A stretch of 64,000 nucleotides of DNA, from positions 1,984,001-2,048,000 of the forward strand of contig JAKUDP010000001.1 of NCBI GenBank assembly GCA_022570795.1. Direction: 5' to 3'. The position numbers and the translations under genes were made by a program. The notes under the pieces are model-generated. The model worked only from the letters and a program-made list of their open reading frames with translations. It made no database searches and had not been told where the DNA came from. Shown one piece after another: positions 33,374 through 44,219 of the stretch. Numbering within the stretch: the stretch's first letter is position 1; each line of letters opens with the position of its first letter. The stretch is from Sphaerulina vaccinii (lineage: Eukaryota; Ascomycota; Dothideomycetes; Mycosphaerellales; Mycosphaerellaceae).

Positions 33374-34511
33374 TCAGAATGGGCAGATACAGTCTTCATC
33401 ATAGATCCTAGGCTTCTTCCGCCGCACTTCCTCGTTCCATTCTCCCTCATCTTCTTCCTCATCAGGACGCCGCTTCGAACTCGCAACTCCATGCCAAAAC
33501 ACAACCTTCTCTGCGGCACTCGTATCCCAGGCTTCAGGATCGAAGATGTCACACGACCAATTAGCTTTCTCATGAATGTCCATAGCCATAGGTAAAACAG
33601 CCTCTTTCCAATCATACCGGCGAGCATGCAATAAGATCGTACTTGAGAACTTATCCAGTGTGTCAGACAGTGCTGGATACCTGGCACCATGGAACCGCAT
33701 CATCAGTCGTTTCCAGTTCATGAAACCCTCCATCCAAGTCTCGACATTGGGCATCTCTGTGTATGGATCGAACTTGCGTTCCAACACCTGTCTTAAACCA
33801 TTTTCGTCGTGTATAATCGAATACCATAAGTCATAACTGCGGTAGGTGCCCTTCCGCATGCGTGCCAGATTGCACGGGTCAAGCTTGCACTTGTATGTGT
33901 CGTTGACCAATTTCGTTGCCACTAGCGGGAACTCCTGGCGTATCCAGCTACGGGTCTCTTCGTCAATCGAGTCACAAAACTGAGTCTCACCCGCGTATTC
34001 TCCTGGAGCTGCCTCTTTCCACTTATGGTTGAGGATTTGGACTTCCGCTAATCTTGATTTGTTTAACTGTACTCCTCGCCAATGATCTGCTCTCTATTTC
34101 TCGTCTGTGCGGCGTCTGCGTAAGGAGCTCCAATTCTCGTCTGTGCGCACTGGGCCCCGTTCCTCTGCTCTTCGCACTAAGCTCCATCTTGAGGCGATGC
34201 AACTCTGATTCCAGGAGACTCCGTTCCTGAATCGCTGCAATTTGTGCTCCAAGTTGTTCCGTCCTTTCCTTACATCTGTCGGTCTCTGCCTTCCGCAGCG
34301 CAATTTGGGCTCTTTCAAGCGGGGTTGCAGCATTCGCTAAGGCGACATTCCAATCGAAGTCCTCCTCCTCTTCCTCATCGTTGTTGTCTGGAGAATCTTC
34401 GCCGTCGATGAGATCGTCTTCATTGTCATTCTCGCAGGCCGAGTTCGAATGGTCGTCGAATTCGTCTAGCTGGGGGCCGCCATCTGCACGCATCTTGAAG
34501 CCGTCTGTCAT
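33374..34511 (-). CDS. Hypothetical acidic protein, probably two exons
   Basis: Proposed exons 34511-34151 and 34086-33374 on the minus strand, 357 residues. Exon 1 starts MTDGFKMRADGGPQLDEF. It has a strongly acidic run (residues about 25-50, with EEEEEDFDWN) followed by a predicted coiled coil (RAQIALRKAETDRCKERTEQ, then LESELHRLKMELSAK). Exon 2 gives a compact region: VQILNHKWKEAAPGEY, RSWIRQEFPLVATKL, GTYRSYDLWYSIIHDE and METWMEGFMNWKRLMMRF-like segments, with an acidic and basic C-terminal tail. The second frame has no good ATG of its own until MRKGTY, and carries protein-like sequence well upstream of it, which argues for a join. The donor (GTGCGC) is unusual, so the exact splice is uncertain. 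The family was not recognised; a nuclear location is plausible from composition only. Confidence 0.55.
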
Positions 34512-35035
34512 TGCGATGGACAGGTCGCGAGGCGACAACTCAAGCTGACATGTACTGTAAGCGCTGTGCCTTCGAGCGTGCTTGTACTGTGGAACTGTGA
34601 GGAGAAGAGCTTCGGCTTTCGAAGCTCATCTCAGACGGAAATGCCGGAAGTCAACCAGATGCGCAGGGGTATGCGCCTCGAACGCCTCCGAGATTGTGTC
34701 TGTAGCAATTAGTACGATTTCTGCTCTGCAATCAAGTTGCATGCCCTTGCATCTCCCGGCACAGCGGAGAGCATTCATGAATTGATCATCAGAGAGATGT
34801 GAGTGTGTGCCCACACACCACAGGACTGTAGCACGGCATATGCCTGCAGTGTTTATGGCTCACACCAAGTTCACTCATCTCTGCGAGCACTGACTATGCA
34901 GCCTTCAATCCAGTCGGTGGAGTAAGTCGAGGTCTTTGCATTGCAGAGAAAGCTGCATGATACCTTGGTTGTCCCTTGCAAAAGGCCATGAAGCATTGGG
35001 TCCTCTTGTATCATTGGCATAAGTATACACATCGA
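34512..35035. other. Intergenic between two minus-strand genes
   Basis: About 520 bp: promoter of the acidic hypothetical gene and 3' flank of the ribosomal protein gene. No further gene supported. Confidence 0.5.
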
Positions 35036-36035
35036 TTACCATATCCTGTTGTCTGCGCTTCTGCTCGCAGTGGCCTTGTTCACAACCTTCTTCTTCTTCT
35101 CCCCGGTCCTGCCAGCAGCACCAGGCGTCTTGAAGAACAAACTTGGTCCTTGTCCTTCGCCCACCAAATGGCTCAAGTACCCTCTATGCGCCGAGTCTCT
35201 GTAATATTCCAGATGCTTTCTGCTCGCAGGATCTGGTAACCTAAAGCGGTACTTCTTCTCTTCTTGTGTGAGAGCATCTGCCACTTCGTCCACGTCCACT
35301 TCATCGACTCCACGATCCGCACTGGCAATGTTGATTCGAGATTGTAGGCTGTGTATGGGGTCCATCTCTCCCTTCATGATCTTCTTGATGGCGAAGTCGG
35401 TATAGTATCGTGTCGTGACTGTGCCTCCGAGTTTCTCGATTGTGTTTATGGCTTCAGCGCTCGCTCGTGATACCACGATATTGATGGGTGTTGTGAGCTC
35501 TTCCTTGCCACGCGCAAGTAGCTTCACGCCGTCCTTGACGCCATGCACACAGCGCGATTCGTTCAGCTCCTTCATCGTGATGGGTTGTGAGGGATTCAAG
35601 CGTCCCTGGTTGATCCAATCCTGTATGCGGTCCAAATTGACCTTGGTCATGTCCACGGAGAAGCTGTTCACTCGTTCAGCGCTGGCTCATTGGCCACCAT
35701 ACTTCTTCTACTCACGCATTCTTGAAGCCTCTTGGCCCTGCGACTACCCAATCTGGTGTTTGACCTCCATTGAAGCCCGCTGGCACTTTTCCGTGCTGCT
35801 TCTGACCTTTGTGACCACGTCCAGATGTCTTTCCTTTCCCACTGGCAGGACCTCGACCGCGCCTGATGCGCTTGTTGTATGCGCCCTTGTTGTCGGACAG
35901 GGAGGAGAGAATCGAGGCGTTTCGTTGTTGGCGCAAGAAAGGGTAGAGGAAGGGCGCGAGTAGTTGGTATGAAGGCTGTATCTGGGTCGGTATCGAGACG
36001 GCCGCCCGCCGTAGCAGCTGTAGTCGCGGAGGCAT
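35036..36035 (-). CDS. Mitochondrial large-subunit ribosomal protein uL15m
   Basis: Exons 36035-35716 and 35663-35036 on the minus strand, 315 residues. The 52-bp GT-AG intron joins GFKNA-FSVDMTKVNL in frame. The first about 45 residues are a mitochondrial presequence (MPPRLQLLRRAAVSIPTQIQ). The glycine- and lysine-rich uL15 signature follows: RRGRGPASGKGKTSGRGHKG, QKQHGKVPAGFNGGQTP. The C-terminal domain carries the INIVVSRASAEAINTIEKLGG segment that corresponds to the conserved uL15 globular end, and a fungal-type extension of about 100 residues. Yeast orthologue Mrpl10. The upstream in-frame ATG at 36098 was rejected because the presequence starts naturally at MPPRLQLLRR. The gene is divergent from the GT90 gene, with 174 bp between start codons. 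Confidence 0.93.
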
Positions 36036-36209
36036 GGTGTATGCGGTGGTAGTATTGATGGAGGATGCAGATGGTGGTCTTCCTAGCGCGAGATTCAAGC
36101 GAGACTCCCGAGACTCCGCGTTTCTTGATTCAACACGAAGTCCGGTACGACCAACCCTATCGAAACAAGAGGCTGTTATTCAGCGGAATACGAAGCACGC
36201 GAGCATGAG
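36036..36209. promoter_or_regulatory. Compact divergent promoter, uL15m / GT90
   Basis: Only 174 bp separate the two start codons, so both 5' leaders and promoters must lie here, or overlap. No TATA box was identified. Confidence 0.7.
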
Positions 36210-38351
36210 ATGCCGAACGTGGTCCGCGTACTCACGCGATTGTCGCTGTTGCTAGTCCTTCTTCTCCTGCTCGTTCTGGTCATCGCCAACATCGCCATCC
36301 TAAGCAGCTCCTATACCAGGTCGATACTGCACGATAATCTGCCAGCGACATCCGGCGGCGGCGAGCAGACCATTGGCGACCATGTCTGGAGGCTTACTCG
36401 AGAACCTTCCTCGCTGGTCGAGGTCCAGGACGAGCATCCCATCCGGCAGCTGATGCGTGACGCAGACGAGGCCTTCCAGCGATATGAGTCCGACCGGAGT
36501 ACCACGTTCAGGCAGACGGTACAGAGATACAGGCTCAAGCATGGGAGACATCCTCCGCCCGGCTTCGATCAGTGGTATCGATTTGCCAGGCAGAAGAAAG
36601 CGCATCATATTGACGACTTCGACCAGATCCAGGACGATATGCGGCCTTTCTGGGCTGTTCCACCTCGTGAGATTCGATCCTACGCAGCGCATGCTTCAGA
36701 CGAGCCGGGGGATCTCATAGCTGTGATAAGTCTGCGGAGAAGCTCGGTGTTTCAGGAGACATGGGGCTGGCGATCAGAGACGTTCATCAAGATGCTGAGC
36801 ACTGTCGCCCGCTTCCTGCCAGACATGGACATACCCATCAATCGCATGGACCAGCCACGTGTGATTGTGCCATGGGAAGATTTGCAGGCTATGCTGAAGG
36901 TCGAGGAACAGTCTCGATCACTACGAATAGCTGGCGTGTCGAACCAATTCACACAACACATGTCAGATATGTATGTGCCACACCCGCAGTATCCTGCTCC
37001 GGCCTGGGTGAATCGCTGGAACCCATTCATTTATGCCAAGGAGCGCGTGGCCACTCCAGACGATCCTCGACCTGACTATGGCTGGTTCAATTATGCTGGC
37101 GGCAAATTCATGGAGCTCGCTTCTAAGGCTTGTCCGCCGAATTCTCATGCTCGCAACCAGGCTGCCGCAGCCAGTCTGAGCGCAGCGGAGAAGAGCTATA
37201 AGCATGAGCAGGGTGGGTTCATCACCAACTTCAATGCTTCCTCTGACCTCTGTACCGTGGGCCCACAGATTGAGAATCTACATGGCATGCTGTATGCTAG
37301 CACGTCTATGCTGGTCTCACATAAGCTTCTACCAATCTTCGGCGAGTGTAAAGTGAACGTGAACAACGATATCCTATTCCCAGCCAACATGTACTGGAAG
37401 AAGGATAAACGATATGATTACAGGGATATACAGGACATCAATTGGGACGACAAGGACGATACAATGATATGGCGTGGCGCAACAAGTAAGTGAAGTGTCC
37501 GAAGGCATCTCCTGTCGCCGTTCTCCCGCTGAGCATGAGCCCTCTATGGCGTCAAGCTCACAGACAAGTTCCGACGGACCAAGTCTGCACACTAAGAGAT
37601 ACTTGCTTACTTCGATTTGCTAATGTTAGGTGGCGGTAACACGCATGAAGACGACCCGGACCGATGGCGTAGAATGCATCGACAGCGCCTTGTTTTAATG
37701 ACCAACAGCACAGAACTCGACGACAGCATAACTACAGTATTGGCGAACACAGAGCCATATGGAGCACAGTACAGCAGACACACCATTCAGCCAGCTGAAT
37801 TCGCAGCCGAGCACACAGATATCGGTTTCAGCGAGAAGATGGCATGTATACCTAATTGCGATTTCTACAATTCGAGCTTGACAATGCTTCCGAAAACATC
37901 CTTCTCACAAACCTTTGGATCGAAATATCTCATCGACGTAGATGGACATTCCTTTTCCGGACGATGGCGCGCCTTTCTCCAATCTCGCTCCCTAGGATTC
38001 AAAGCAACGATCTTCCGAGAGTGGCACGACAGTCGGCTCTTCGCTTGGAAGCACTTTGTCCCTGTCGACAATCGATATGATGACTTATACAGCCTCTTAC
38101 TTTACTTCGTTGGCTACAACAAGGACGATATTACAGTACAGCGCCACGATTACGAAGCTATGAAGATGGCGAAAGAAGGACGAGATTGGGCAGCGAAAGT
38201 CCTACGAACAGAGGATATCGAGATATATCTACTGCTTTTGCTATTGGAGTATGGCAGGATCATTGATGACAATAGGGACATGATAGGATATGTTGGCGAT
38301 GGTGGCGTGGAGATGGAGGAGTTTGATAAGAAGTTTCCTGCTGTGCAGTGA
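36210..38351 (+). CDS. Glycosyltransferase family 90 (CAP10-like), type II Golgi membrane protein
   Basis: Exons 36210-37485 and 37630-38351, 665 residues; the 144-bp GT-AG intron joins WRGATS-GGNTHEDD in frame. The N-terminus has one signal anchor (residues about 9-31, LSLLLVLLLLLVLVIANIAIL), giving type II topology. The lumenal part has the usual fungal CAP10-like features: PPPGFDQWYRFA near residue 110, NVNNDILFPANMYW, DTMIWRGATSGG, then the catalytic-domain core KYLIDVDGHSFSGRWRAFLQ, SRSLGFKATIFREWHDSRLF and HFVPVDNRYDDLYSLL. Known relatives transfer xylose (Cryptococcus Cap10/Cxt1 family) or glucose (animal POGLUT1). The substrate here is unknown; cell-wall or glycoprotein glycan modification is likely. 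Normal length for the fungal family. Confidence 0.91.
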
Positions 38352-39059
38352 TAGTGACAATCCGACAGAGTCGAGATACAGCATGCAAAAGTAATGCACA
38401 ACACAGAACACCAAAGATGTGGACAGCGTCTTGTTGATAATGCACTGTTCTCCTCTTCTCAGCCAGGCCCATGCCATCAAGGCTGACGCCCGAGTGGCCG
38501 ATCATTCGTAGCAGTTGTTTCGATATGTCGTTTATCACATGCAACTCTCCCCATCCCGCTCTTGCCGTCTAATCTTCCGCACCAGCCGCAACCACCTCCA
38601 TATACCAAGCCCAACGTATCCACTCCCTAGACATATCAAAGAAGATTCTGTCGTTCCAATTTCTTCTCTGCGACGCCCGGCTCCACTTTGTAGGCCGTGC
38701 TATCGCTAAGATATCGGTGCGACGTTCGCGATAAGGATGCGGCGCCGTGCTTTTTTGGTCCTCAACGACTGGCGTCCATTCCAGGCGCGATGTCGCCATT
38801 GTGCGATATTTCTTCGTTCTTTGCTGAATAGATACAGATATGTATACCGGAGTCATTTTTGTGTCCGATCCTTCGAACAGCACAGAATGGGTTGCGGCAG
38901 ACCGTGAGACAACAGCAAATCGTGCTATCAGTGCCCGAGCATCTCCTTCCGCGAACGCTCACCAAGCTATCGCATTCTAACACAGAGCGCGAATTGAGTC
39001 CATTTGGTCTCGGAGAGAAATCGTGAACTTGACTCCACATCACCAGAACGGCAGCAACG
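38352..39059. other. Intergenic between GT90 and DUF1275 genes
   Basis: About 700 bp, 3' flank of the first gene and promoter of the second. Short chance frames only. Confidence 0.5.
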
Positions 39060-40003
39060 ATGGACAACAGCAACAGAACTCCCCTTCACGACAAGGTCGA
39101 AGAACAGCAAGATCCTTCATACGACGAAAAGCCATCCAAAATGGCACGAGAACCAGGACTCTTCTCACGAGCGCGAATCTTCGGACCTGTCAAAGAAGAA
39201 CGAGGAGATTTAGCATTACTCGCATGCTGTCTAGTCACCGGCTTAGTAGACGCCGCTTCGTTCTCAAATTGGGGAGTCTTTGTGGGAATGCAGACTGGTA
39301 TGTGTATATTTGTATACGAATCACTGGCTATAGAGAGAAACTAACGCATGCGTTTTTGTATTGTATAGGCAACACAGTAATCCTCGGACTGAGCACAGCA
39401 GGCCTTCCTGCGAATCCTCATGCCTGGCTCACAACCCTCGTGTCCATTATCTCCTTCTTACTAGGCGCCTTTGCAACTTTCCGAATCTCAATCTGGATCT
39501 CTCCCAAAGGCGTCAATAGCAACAGATTACTGGCTTCTTCGCTCTTGTTCATCCAAGGACTCTTCATCCTGCTTGCTGCAGCGCTAAGTACACCCGAAGG
39601 CTTGATACCTCAGAATCCGGGCAGTACCGACCGGCATGCACGCGAACCATCGTGGGTGCTAGAAGATATTCGGATAGTCTCGCTTTTTCCTCCTCTTGGA
39701 TTCCAGGCTGGGATGCAGATTGCGACTTCGAGATTGCTGGGGTTCAATGAGTTGCCTGTGAACGTGTTGACGAGCACGTATTGTGATATCATGGGAGATT
39801 TCAAATTGCTTGCGCTGAGCAACGTGAAGAGGAATCGGAGAGTGTTGGCTGTGGTGCTATTGCTTATCGGAGCCATTGCCAGTGGATGGTTGATGAGAAG
39901 TAGCGGAGGCCTTGAAAGTGTTCTCTGGATTTCAGCTGCGATTAAGCTACTGACTGGGGTATCCATGTTCGTCTGGCTGCCAGTCGCGAGCGCGAAGGAC
40001 TGA
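39060..40003 (+). CDS. DUF1275 (YoaK-like) membrane protein
   Basis: Exons 39060-39297 and 39369-40003, 290 residues; the 71-bp GT-AG intron joins GVFVGMQT-GNTVILGL in frame. The start codon at 39060 opens MDNSNRTPLHDKVEEQQD, a polar cytosolic tail. The core shows the DUF1275 landmarks: LLACCLVTGLVDAASF, FVGMQTGNTVILGL, the second repeat-like FQAGMQIATSRLLGFNELPV and NVLTSTYCDIMGD. About six hydrophobic segments alternate with short loops (SIISFLLGAFATF, ALSTPEG after LFILLAA, AVVLLLIGAIASGWL, LESVLWISAAIKLLTGVSMF). The family is widespread in bacteria and fungi; a transport role is often supposed but not established. The region upstream to 39023 is open in another frame only. Confidence 0.89.
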
Positions 40004-40316
40004 AAGGGGCGGCGGCGTGGAGCAGGACGACAGTAGAGGAAAGGAGGACTCCTCAGAAGCTGGATGTAAGACGTCCCGGGTGCTGCGCTTTGGGCACGTG
40101 GCGCGGCGATCAAGTCCATTGGGAGGACCACGAGACGACAGCTTCCGAATGAGAGATTCAGCTCCAACTCTACCGACGTTGTATGCTTCAACCTGTGATC
40201 TACACCAACCAAATTCTTTGTCCTGCTGCACACTAGCACTGGATTCGCATAGGTGGGCTGCGAGCTGCGAGTCATTATTGGGATCGTACCAAGGTTGAAA
40301 CTGAAACGTAAGGTCT
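40004..40316. other. Short convergent intergenic region
   Basis: About 310 bp between the ends of two converging genes. Nothing supported beyond 3' flanks. Confidence 0.5.
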
Positions 40317-43300
40317 CTACAAGTGGCGAGCTTTACTAAAGAGGCGAAGGCTGTGCCTGGTGGGAAGGCTGTTGCTGCGAGGTACGACGTTATTATGCGT
40401 AGGTCCCCACACATCTGGTCCAGACTCGTCGTCTGGCTGGTAGCCAGTCTCCAGGCCCTCATCCTCAACCTCAGATGGGTAGCAGCCATCGTCTTGTGAT
40501 GGTGCTGCGGGACCCTCCTCCGCGGGAGACACAAGGGAGTCCTCGAATAGGTGATCGCCTCCTTCGGTCCAGGACTCTGTATCAGAGAGGTCGACGAGTG
40601 AACAATCGTCACTATCAACATTGGTGTAAGAGTCCGAGATCGTACTGCCAGTTTCGACAGTCTGGCTCGAGGTCATAGTATTCTCATGAATGATATGCTG
40701 CTCTTCCTCAGCCAGGTCGTCCCAAGCTTGTTTCGCCTGTTTGAGGGCATCGGCATCGTCATTGGTTATCTTCCAGCTTTCAGACTCATTTGGAGAGTGG
40801 TTCCAGGCTACTTCTTCAAGGGCGCGCTCATCCGCCTCATCAGCCTCATCGGCCCCTGAGGTACTCTCGGACCATTCCTCATCTGCAAGCGGCGTCTTCC
40901 ATTCAGTCATATCGTTGTCATCTTGATGGACCTGTGTGTAGCCATCGACTTGCGCCTCAAGGTCTTTCTTCTGCTTCTCCAGCTCGAGAGTGCGGACTCG
41001 GTAAGTCGCAAGATTACGGATTCGAGAATGTGCCTCAGCTTCAAGACGGTGGATTTGCAGTTTCAGATCGCTGTTCTGCTCCCAGGAGTCGCACCTCTCT
41101 TCATCAATTTGATCTTCCAGACCACTGATGCGCGCCAGGAGATTGTCCCTTTCCTTCTGAGCTTGGCTTTCCAACTCGATATCGTGAATCCAGGAATCGT
41201 ATCGCTCCTTGTCAACTTGATATTCCAGTTCACCAATGCGAGCTTCAAGATTACTCTTCTCCTCTTGAGCATGGACTTGCAACTCTTGAAGGCTTGTCTC
41301 GGCCTCGCATCGCTCTCCATAAAGTTGTTTGACCACCTCTGTGGCGCGCGCCAGAAGACCCTCTCTGTCTGCTTGAGCTTCAGCCCTCAGATCATCAATG
41401 TGCGACGAAAAAATCTCCTTATCTTCTTGAGCCTCATCTTTTAGGTCCCTGATCTGCGCCAGATGTGTCTCTCTCTCTTTTTGAGCTTCAGCTCTGAGAT
41501 CACTGACCTGCGCCAGGTGGCGTACCCTTTGATTTTCAGCTTCAGCCTCATGATGTTGAACTTCAGCCTCAAGTTCGCTAACTCTCTCAAGCTCGTGTGT
41601 GAGTTCCTTTCCAGCTTGCGTGAGATGTTCCGACTTCTCGCGAATGGTGTTCATTGCATCGTCCTTCTGATCCTCGAGCTCCTGGCAGTGTGCCTGGAGC
41701 TTTTCAATAACATTATACGTTGCAGGCCACTGACTTCTCCACTTGTTGACCTCCTGCAACTGCTCTTCAACCTGCGTACGGACGAGATCGAATTTAGCCT
41801 GCAATTCGCGGTAATGGCGTCGATGGTTCGCCTCTTCCAGCATGTTGCGATCCATGGCTCTGTTGAAGGACTGTATAGCCGCAATCTGACTCTCGACTCT
41901 GCTCTTCAGCTGCTCGTTGGCATCTTGTACAATGTTGAACTCGAGCCTGAGAGGCTCCATCACCTTTTGATAAGTTTCCATTTCTCGCTCAGCAGCATTG
42001 TTACGCTTTTCGAGATCTCTGATCTCGGTGTCCTTTTGCAAGATGACGGCCTTGTGGTGCTTCTCCTGGTCACTCAGAATCTTCCTCATATCATCAGAGT
42101 AATGACTGCTCCTGATGACCCGCCCTTTCGAGTCGCCAACGATATCCTCTTCCTCTTCCTCTTCGTCACAGTGAGAGGTACAAAGAACATCAGCCGAAGC
42201 AGGTTTTGGTAGATGTTGAGGTTCAGCTTCTCCGTTCTCTGTGTCCTTTTGCAATGCCACCTCGGAGGACTGCTGCTTCGCCTGGTTCTCTGCCTGTGCG
42301 GTCGGATAATTGCGCTTTGAAGATTCATCGTACCGAGAGCCCACTAACACGCTTGAGCCAAATGCGAAGTCAGATGGTGCGCGCGGAACAGGTCGCTTGC
42401 TTTCGGACTTTCTGCTGGGAGCAGTAGGTAGGGTAGCCATAGGAACGTACCCAGCCGCAGGTGGATCGCGCGGCCTGCCAGTAGAAAACAAGCGCTGCCG
42501 AGCACTCTTTAATTGCAACTCTTGTTGCTGGGCTACAGCATTCATGACCGAGTTCTGGTATTTGATGAAGCGTTCGCCTTTCGTGTACGTCCCCTTTACG
42601 GTGTCCTTCGGGATGCGAGCGCCGGTCCTAGCAGCTTCGTACTTGTCGGTGCTCTTCTTCCGCGCAGGAACTTGCGCCATTTGTAGAGAGCTAGCCATGC
42701 GCCGTCGGTGAGGTGTGGTTGCAACTGAAGGCTGGTCTTCATTGGACTCACTGGAGATAGTTGGTGCTGATGGCTTCGCTAAAGCCGCTCTTGAAGCGAT
42801 TACACTTTGCCAACTGGTATACAGAAAGCGTGTCGCCGTGCATAGCGTCGCCAGATCTGCGACAGCCAAGTACGCGGGAAAGACGAGCAGAAGCGTGCTT
42901 GTCGGTCGTGGCCGCTCATGCCCAACCATGAGCACTACTGTAATTGCTGTATCCAGGAACAACAGGAGGCACTCACGCTCCCAGATTGTCATCGTCTGAC
43001 TGGAATAGGAACCATAGAAAACTTTCGCGAAACGGATGGCCGCGCCCACTAGGTAGAAGGTCCCGGAAGCGCTCAGAACCAACTTGAGGGCGTGATACGT
43101 CGTGCTGTACTGCAGCGGGCGATCGTTCAAGACCTCGCGGATCAGAAAGCCGTGTAAGACTGGGAGGACAGTGGCAACACCGATAGCGCAGGCATCGTAC
43201 CAGGTCACGTCCATTCCAGCTGTCTGGGCACAGTGAGTGCGACGGCCGTGGCAAAAGTCCAGGAAGTTTGCCCGCAAGTCCTTGATGAAGAAGTCATTTT

Positions 43301-43424
43301 CGGTGAGACGAAGCCAGAGTGTACGGGGTGCCTCGAGGATGGCCAAGAAGGTGGATGCCAACCCCAGGATGATCAACACGACGAAGGCCATCATCAGGGC
43401 GACTACTCCAAAGAAGAGCCTCAT
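40317..43424 (-). CDS. Large membrane-anchored coiled-coil protein (1035 aa)
   Basis: Single long exon starting at the ATG at 43424 (MRLFFGVVALMMAFVVLIIL); the frame is open a little further but without ATG. The first about 230 residues carry four or five hydrophobic segments (VVALMMAFVVLIILGLASTF, CAIGVATVLPVLHGFLI, LVLSASGTFYLVGAAI, LLFLDTAITVVLMVG and TLLLVFPAYLAVADLATL). A basic, Ser-rich linker follows (about 230-420). Then comes a long coiled coil (about 450-860) rich in Glu, Gln, Arg and Leu. It contains at least three tandem 18-residue units of the form HLAQ-x-x-DLRAEAQKERE and two units LExQxDxERxDSW. The last about 170 residues are acidic. The membrane domain resembles fungal integral membrane domains of unknown function. 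A tethering or organelle-shape role can be imagined, but no family was recognised. Confidence 0.77.
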   Translation of the reverse strand: MRLFFGVVALMMAFVVLIILGLASTFLAILEAPRTLWLRLTENDFFIKDLRANFLDFCHGRRTHCAQTAGMDVTWYDACAIGVATVLPVLHGFLIREVLNDRPLQYSTTYHALKLVLSASGTFYLVGAAIRFAKVFYGSYSSQTMTIWERECLLLFLDTAITVVLMVGHERPRPTSTLLLVFPAYLAVADLATLCTATRFLYTSWQSVIASRAALAKPSAPTISSESNEDQPSVATTPHRRRMASSLQMAQVPARKKSTDKYEAARTGARIPKDTVKGTYTKGERFIKYQNSVMNAVAQQQELQLKSARQRLFSTGRPRDPPAAGYVPMATLPTAPSRKSESKRPVPRAPSDFAFGSSVLVGSRYDESSKRNYPTAQAENQAKQQSSEVALQKDTENGEAEPQHLPKPASADVLCTSHCDEEEEEEDIVGDSKGRVIRSSHYSDDMRKILSDQEKHHKAVILQKDTEIRDLEKRNNAAEREMETYQKVMEPLRLEFNIVQDANEQLKSRVESQIAAIQSFNRAMDRNMLEEANHRRHYRELQAKFDLVRTQVEEQLQEVNKWRSQWPATYNVIEKLQAHCQELEDQKDDAMNTIREKSEHLTQAGKELTHELERVSELEAEVQHHEAEAENQRVRHLAQVSDLRAEAQKERETHLAQIRDLKDEAQEDKEIFSSHIDDLRAEAQADREGLLARATEVVKQLYGERCEAETSLQELQVHAQEEKSNLEARIGELEYQVDKERYDSWIHDIELESQAQKERDNLLARISGLEDQIDEERCDSWEQNSDLKLQIHRLEAEAHSRIRNLATYRVRTLELEKQKKDLEAQVDGYTQVHQDDNDMTEWKTPLADEEWSESTSGADEADEADERALEEVAWNHSPNESESWKITNDDADALKQAKQAWDDLAEEEQHIIHENTMTSSQTVETGSTISDSYTNVDSDDCSLVDLSDTESWTEGGDHLFEDSLVSPAEEGPAAPSQDDGCYPSEVEDEGLETGYQPDDESGPDVWGPTHNNVVPRSNSLPTRHSLRLFSKARHL
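41384..41524 (-). repeat. Tandem 54-bp (18-residue) coiled-coil repeats
   Basis: Within the coiled-coil gene, related segments recur every 54 bp; for example GATCTGCGCC at 41451 and GACCTGCGCC at 41505, with a weaker third copy near 41397. They encode successive helical units of the LAQxxDLRAEAQxEREx type. Confidence 0.7.
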
Positions 43425-44219
43425 GGCAAGGTGATAATGTGGCTGCGCACCAAGGAGCAAAATCTTCTTACAAGAAAAGCCGTGTACGGGTACTTGTATA
43501 CTGAGAGTGGTAGGAGAGAGAAGAGAAAGAGAGAGTGAAATCTGTACCTGCGAGCCGCTTAAGAGCCACTTGTTGTTACCTGTGTAGTCGCGTGATTAAT
43601 GAGAATCCGTGGTAAGCACAAGGAGGTGTCGAAAACTTTGCTGGAATTGAGTACTGATTGATGGTAGAGTCTCGTGGGGGGTATGGCCGCACTTCCATTG
43701 AGGGTGCAGTTCAGTAATATGACATTCCTCAATTCTGGGATATTACATAGTCGATTGGTTCTCGCCTCGGGTGCGCTGCAGTGGTAGTGCATCGGGAGCC
43801 GAGTAAGTAAGCCGATAGAAGAAAAATCCACGGCCCGATTGAAGTCTAACATCGGTATTGGTGGAGTCCTTGGTATGCGGCAGAGATCCAGCTAAAGAAG
43901 GCAAGTCGTGAAGACAAGCAGCAGCAGTCACATGGTCACCAATATGCTAGCAGTGAGCACGTCCATCACACTGCTTCAATCCCAGGTTTCGTGACAAGTC
44001 AACGCCGACGGTACGCTGTGACGATCTTGCGCGGTCTCGTACCGTGCTATGCCCAGCCATTCGTCAGGGGTATTTTGGTCCCCACGACATCCAGCACACC
44101 GCTGACACTGACACGCTTGCTTGCGCGTAGCTCATGCGTTGAACCAAGCAAATGCGGTCTTCAAGCATGAACACCTGTTGGCGTCCATAATGAGTCTCAT
44201 ACCTGCGGTCTATCGATCG
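43425..44219. promoter_or_regulatory. Intergenic, promoter of the coiled-coil gene
   Basis: About 800 bp between two minus-strand genes. The part just upstream of the coiled-coil start is purine-rich on the plus strand (AGAGAGAAGAGAAAGAGAGAG, 43514-43534), i.e. a CT-rich tract on the coding strand, common in fungal promoters. No other gene supported. Confidence 0.5.
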
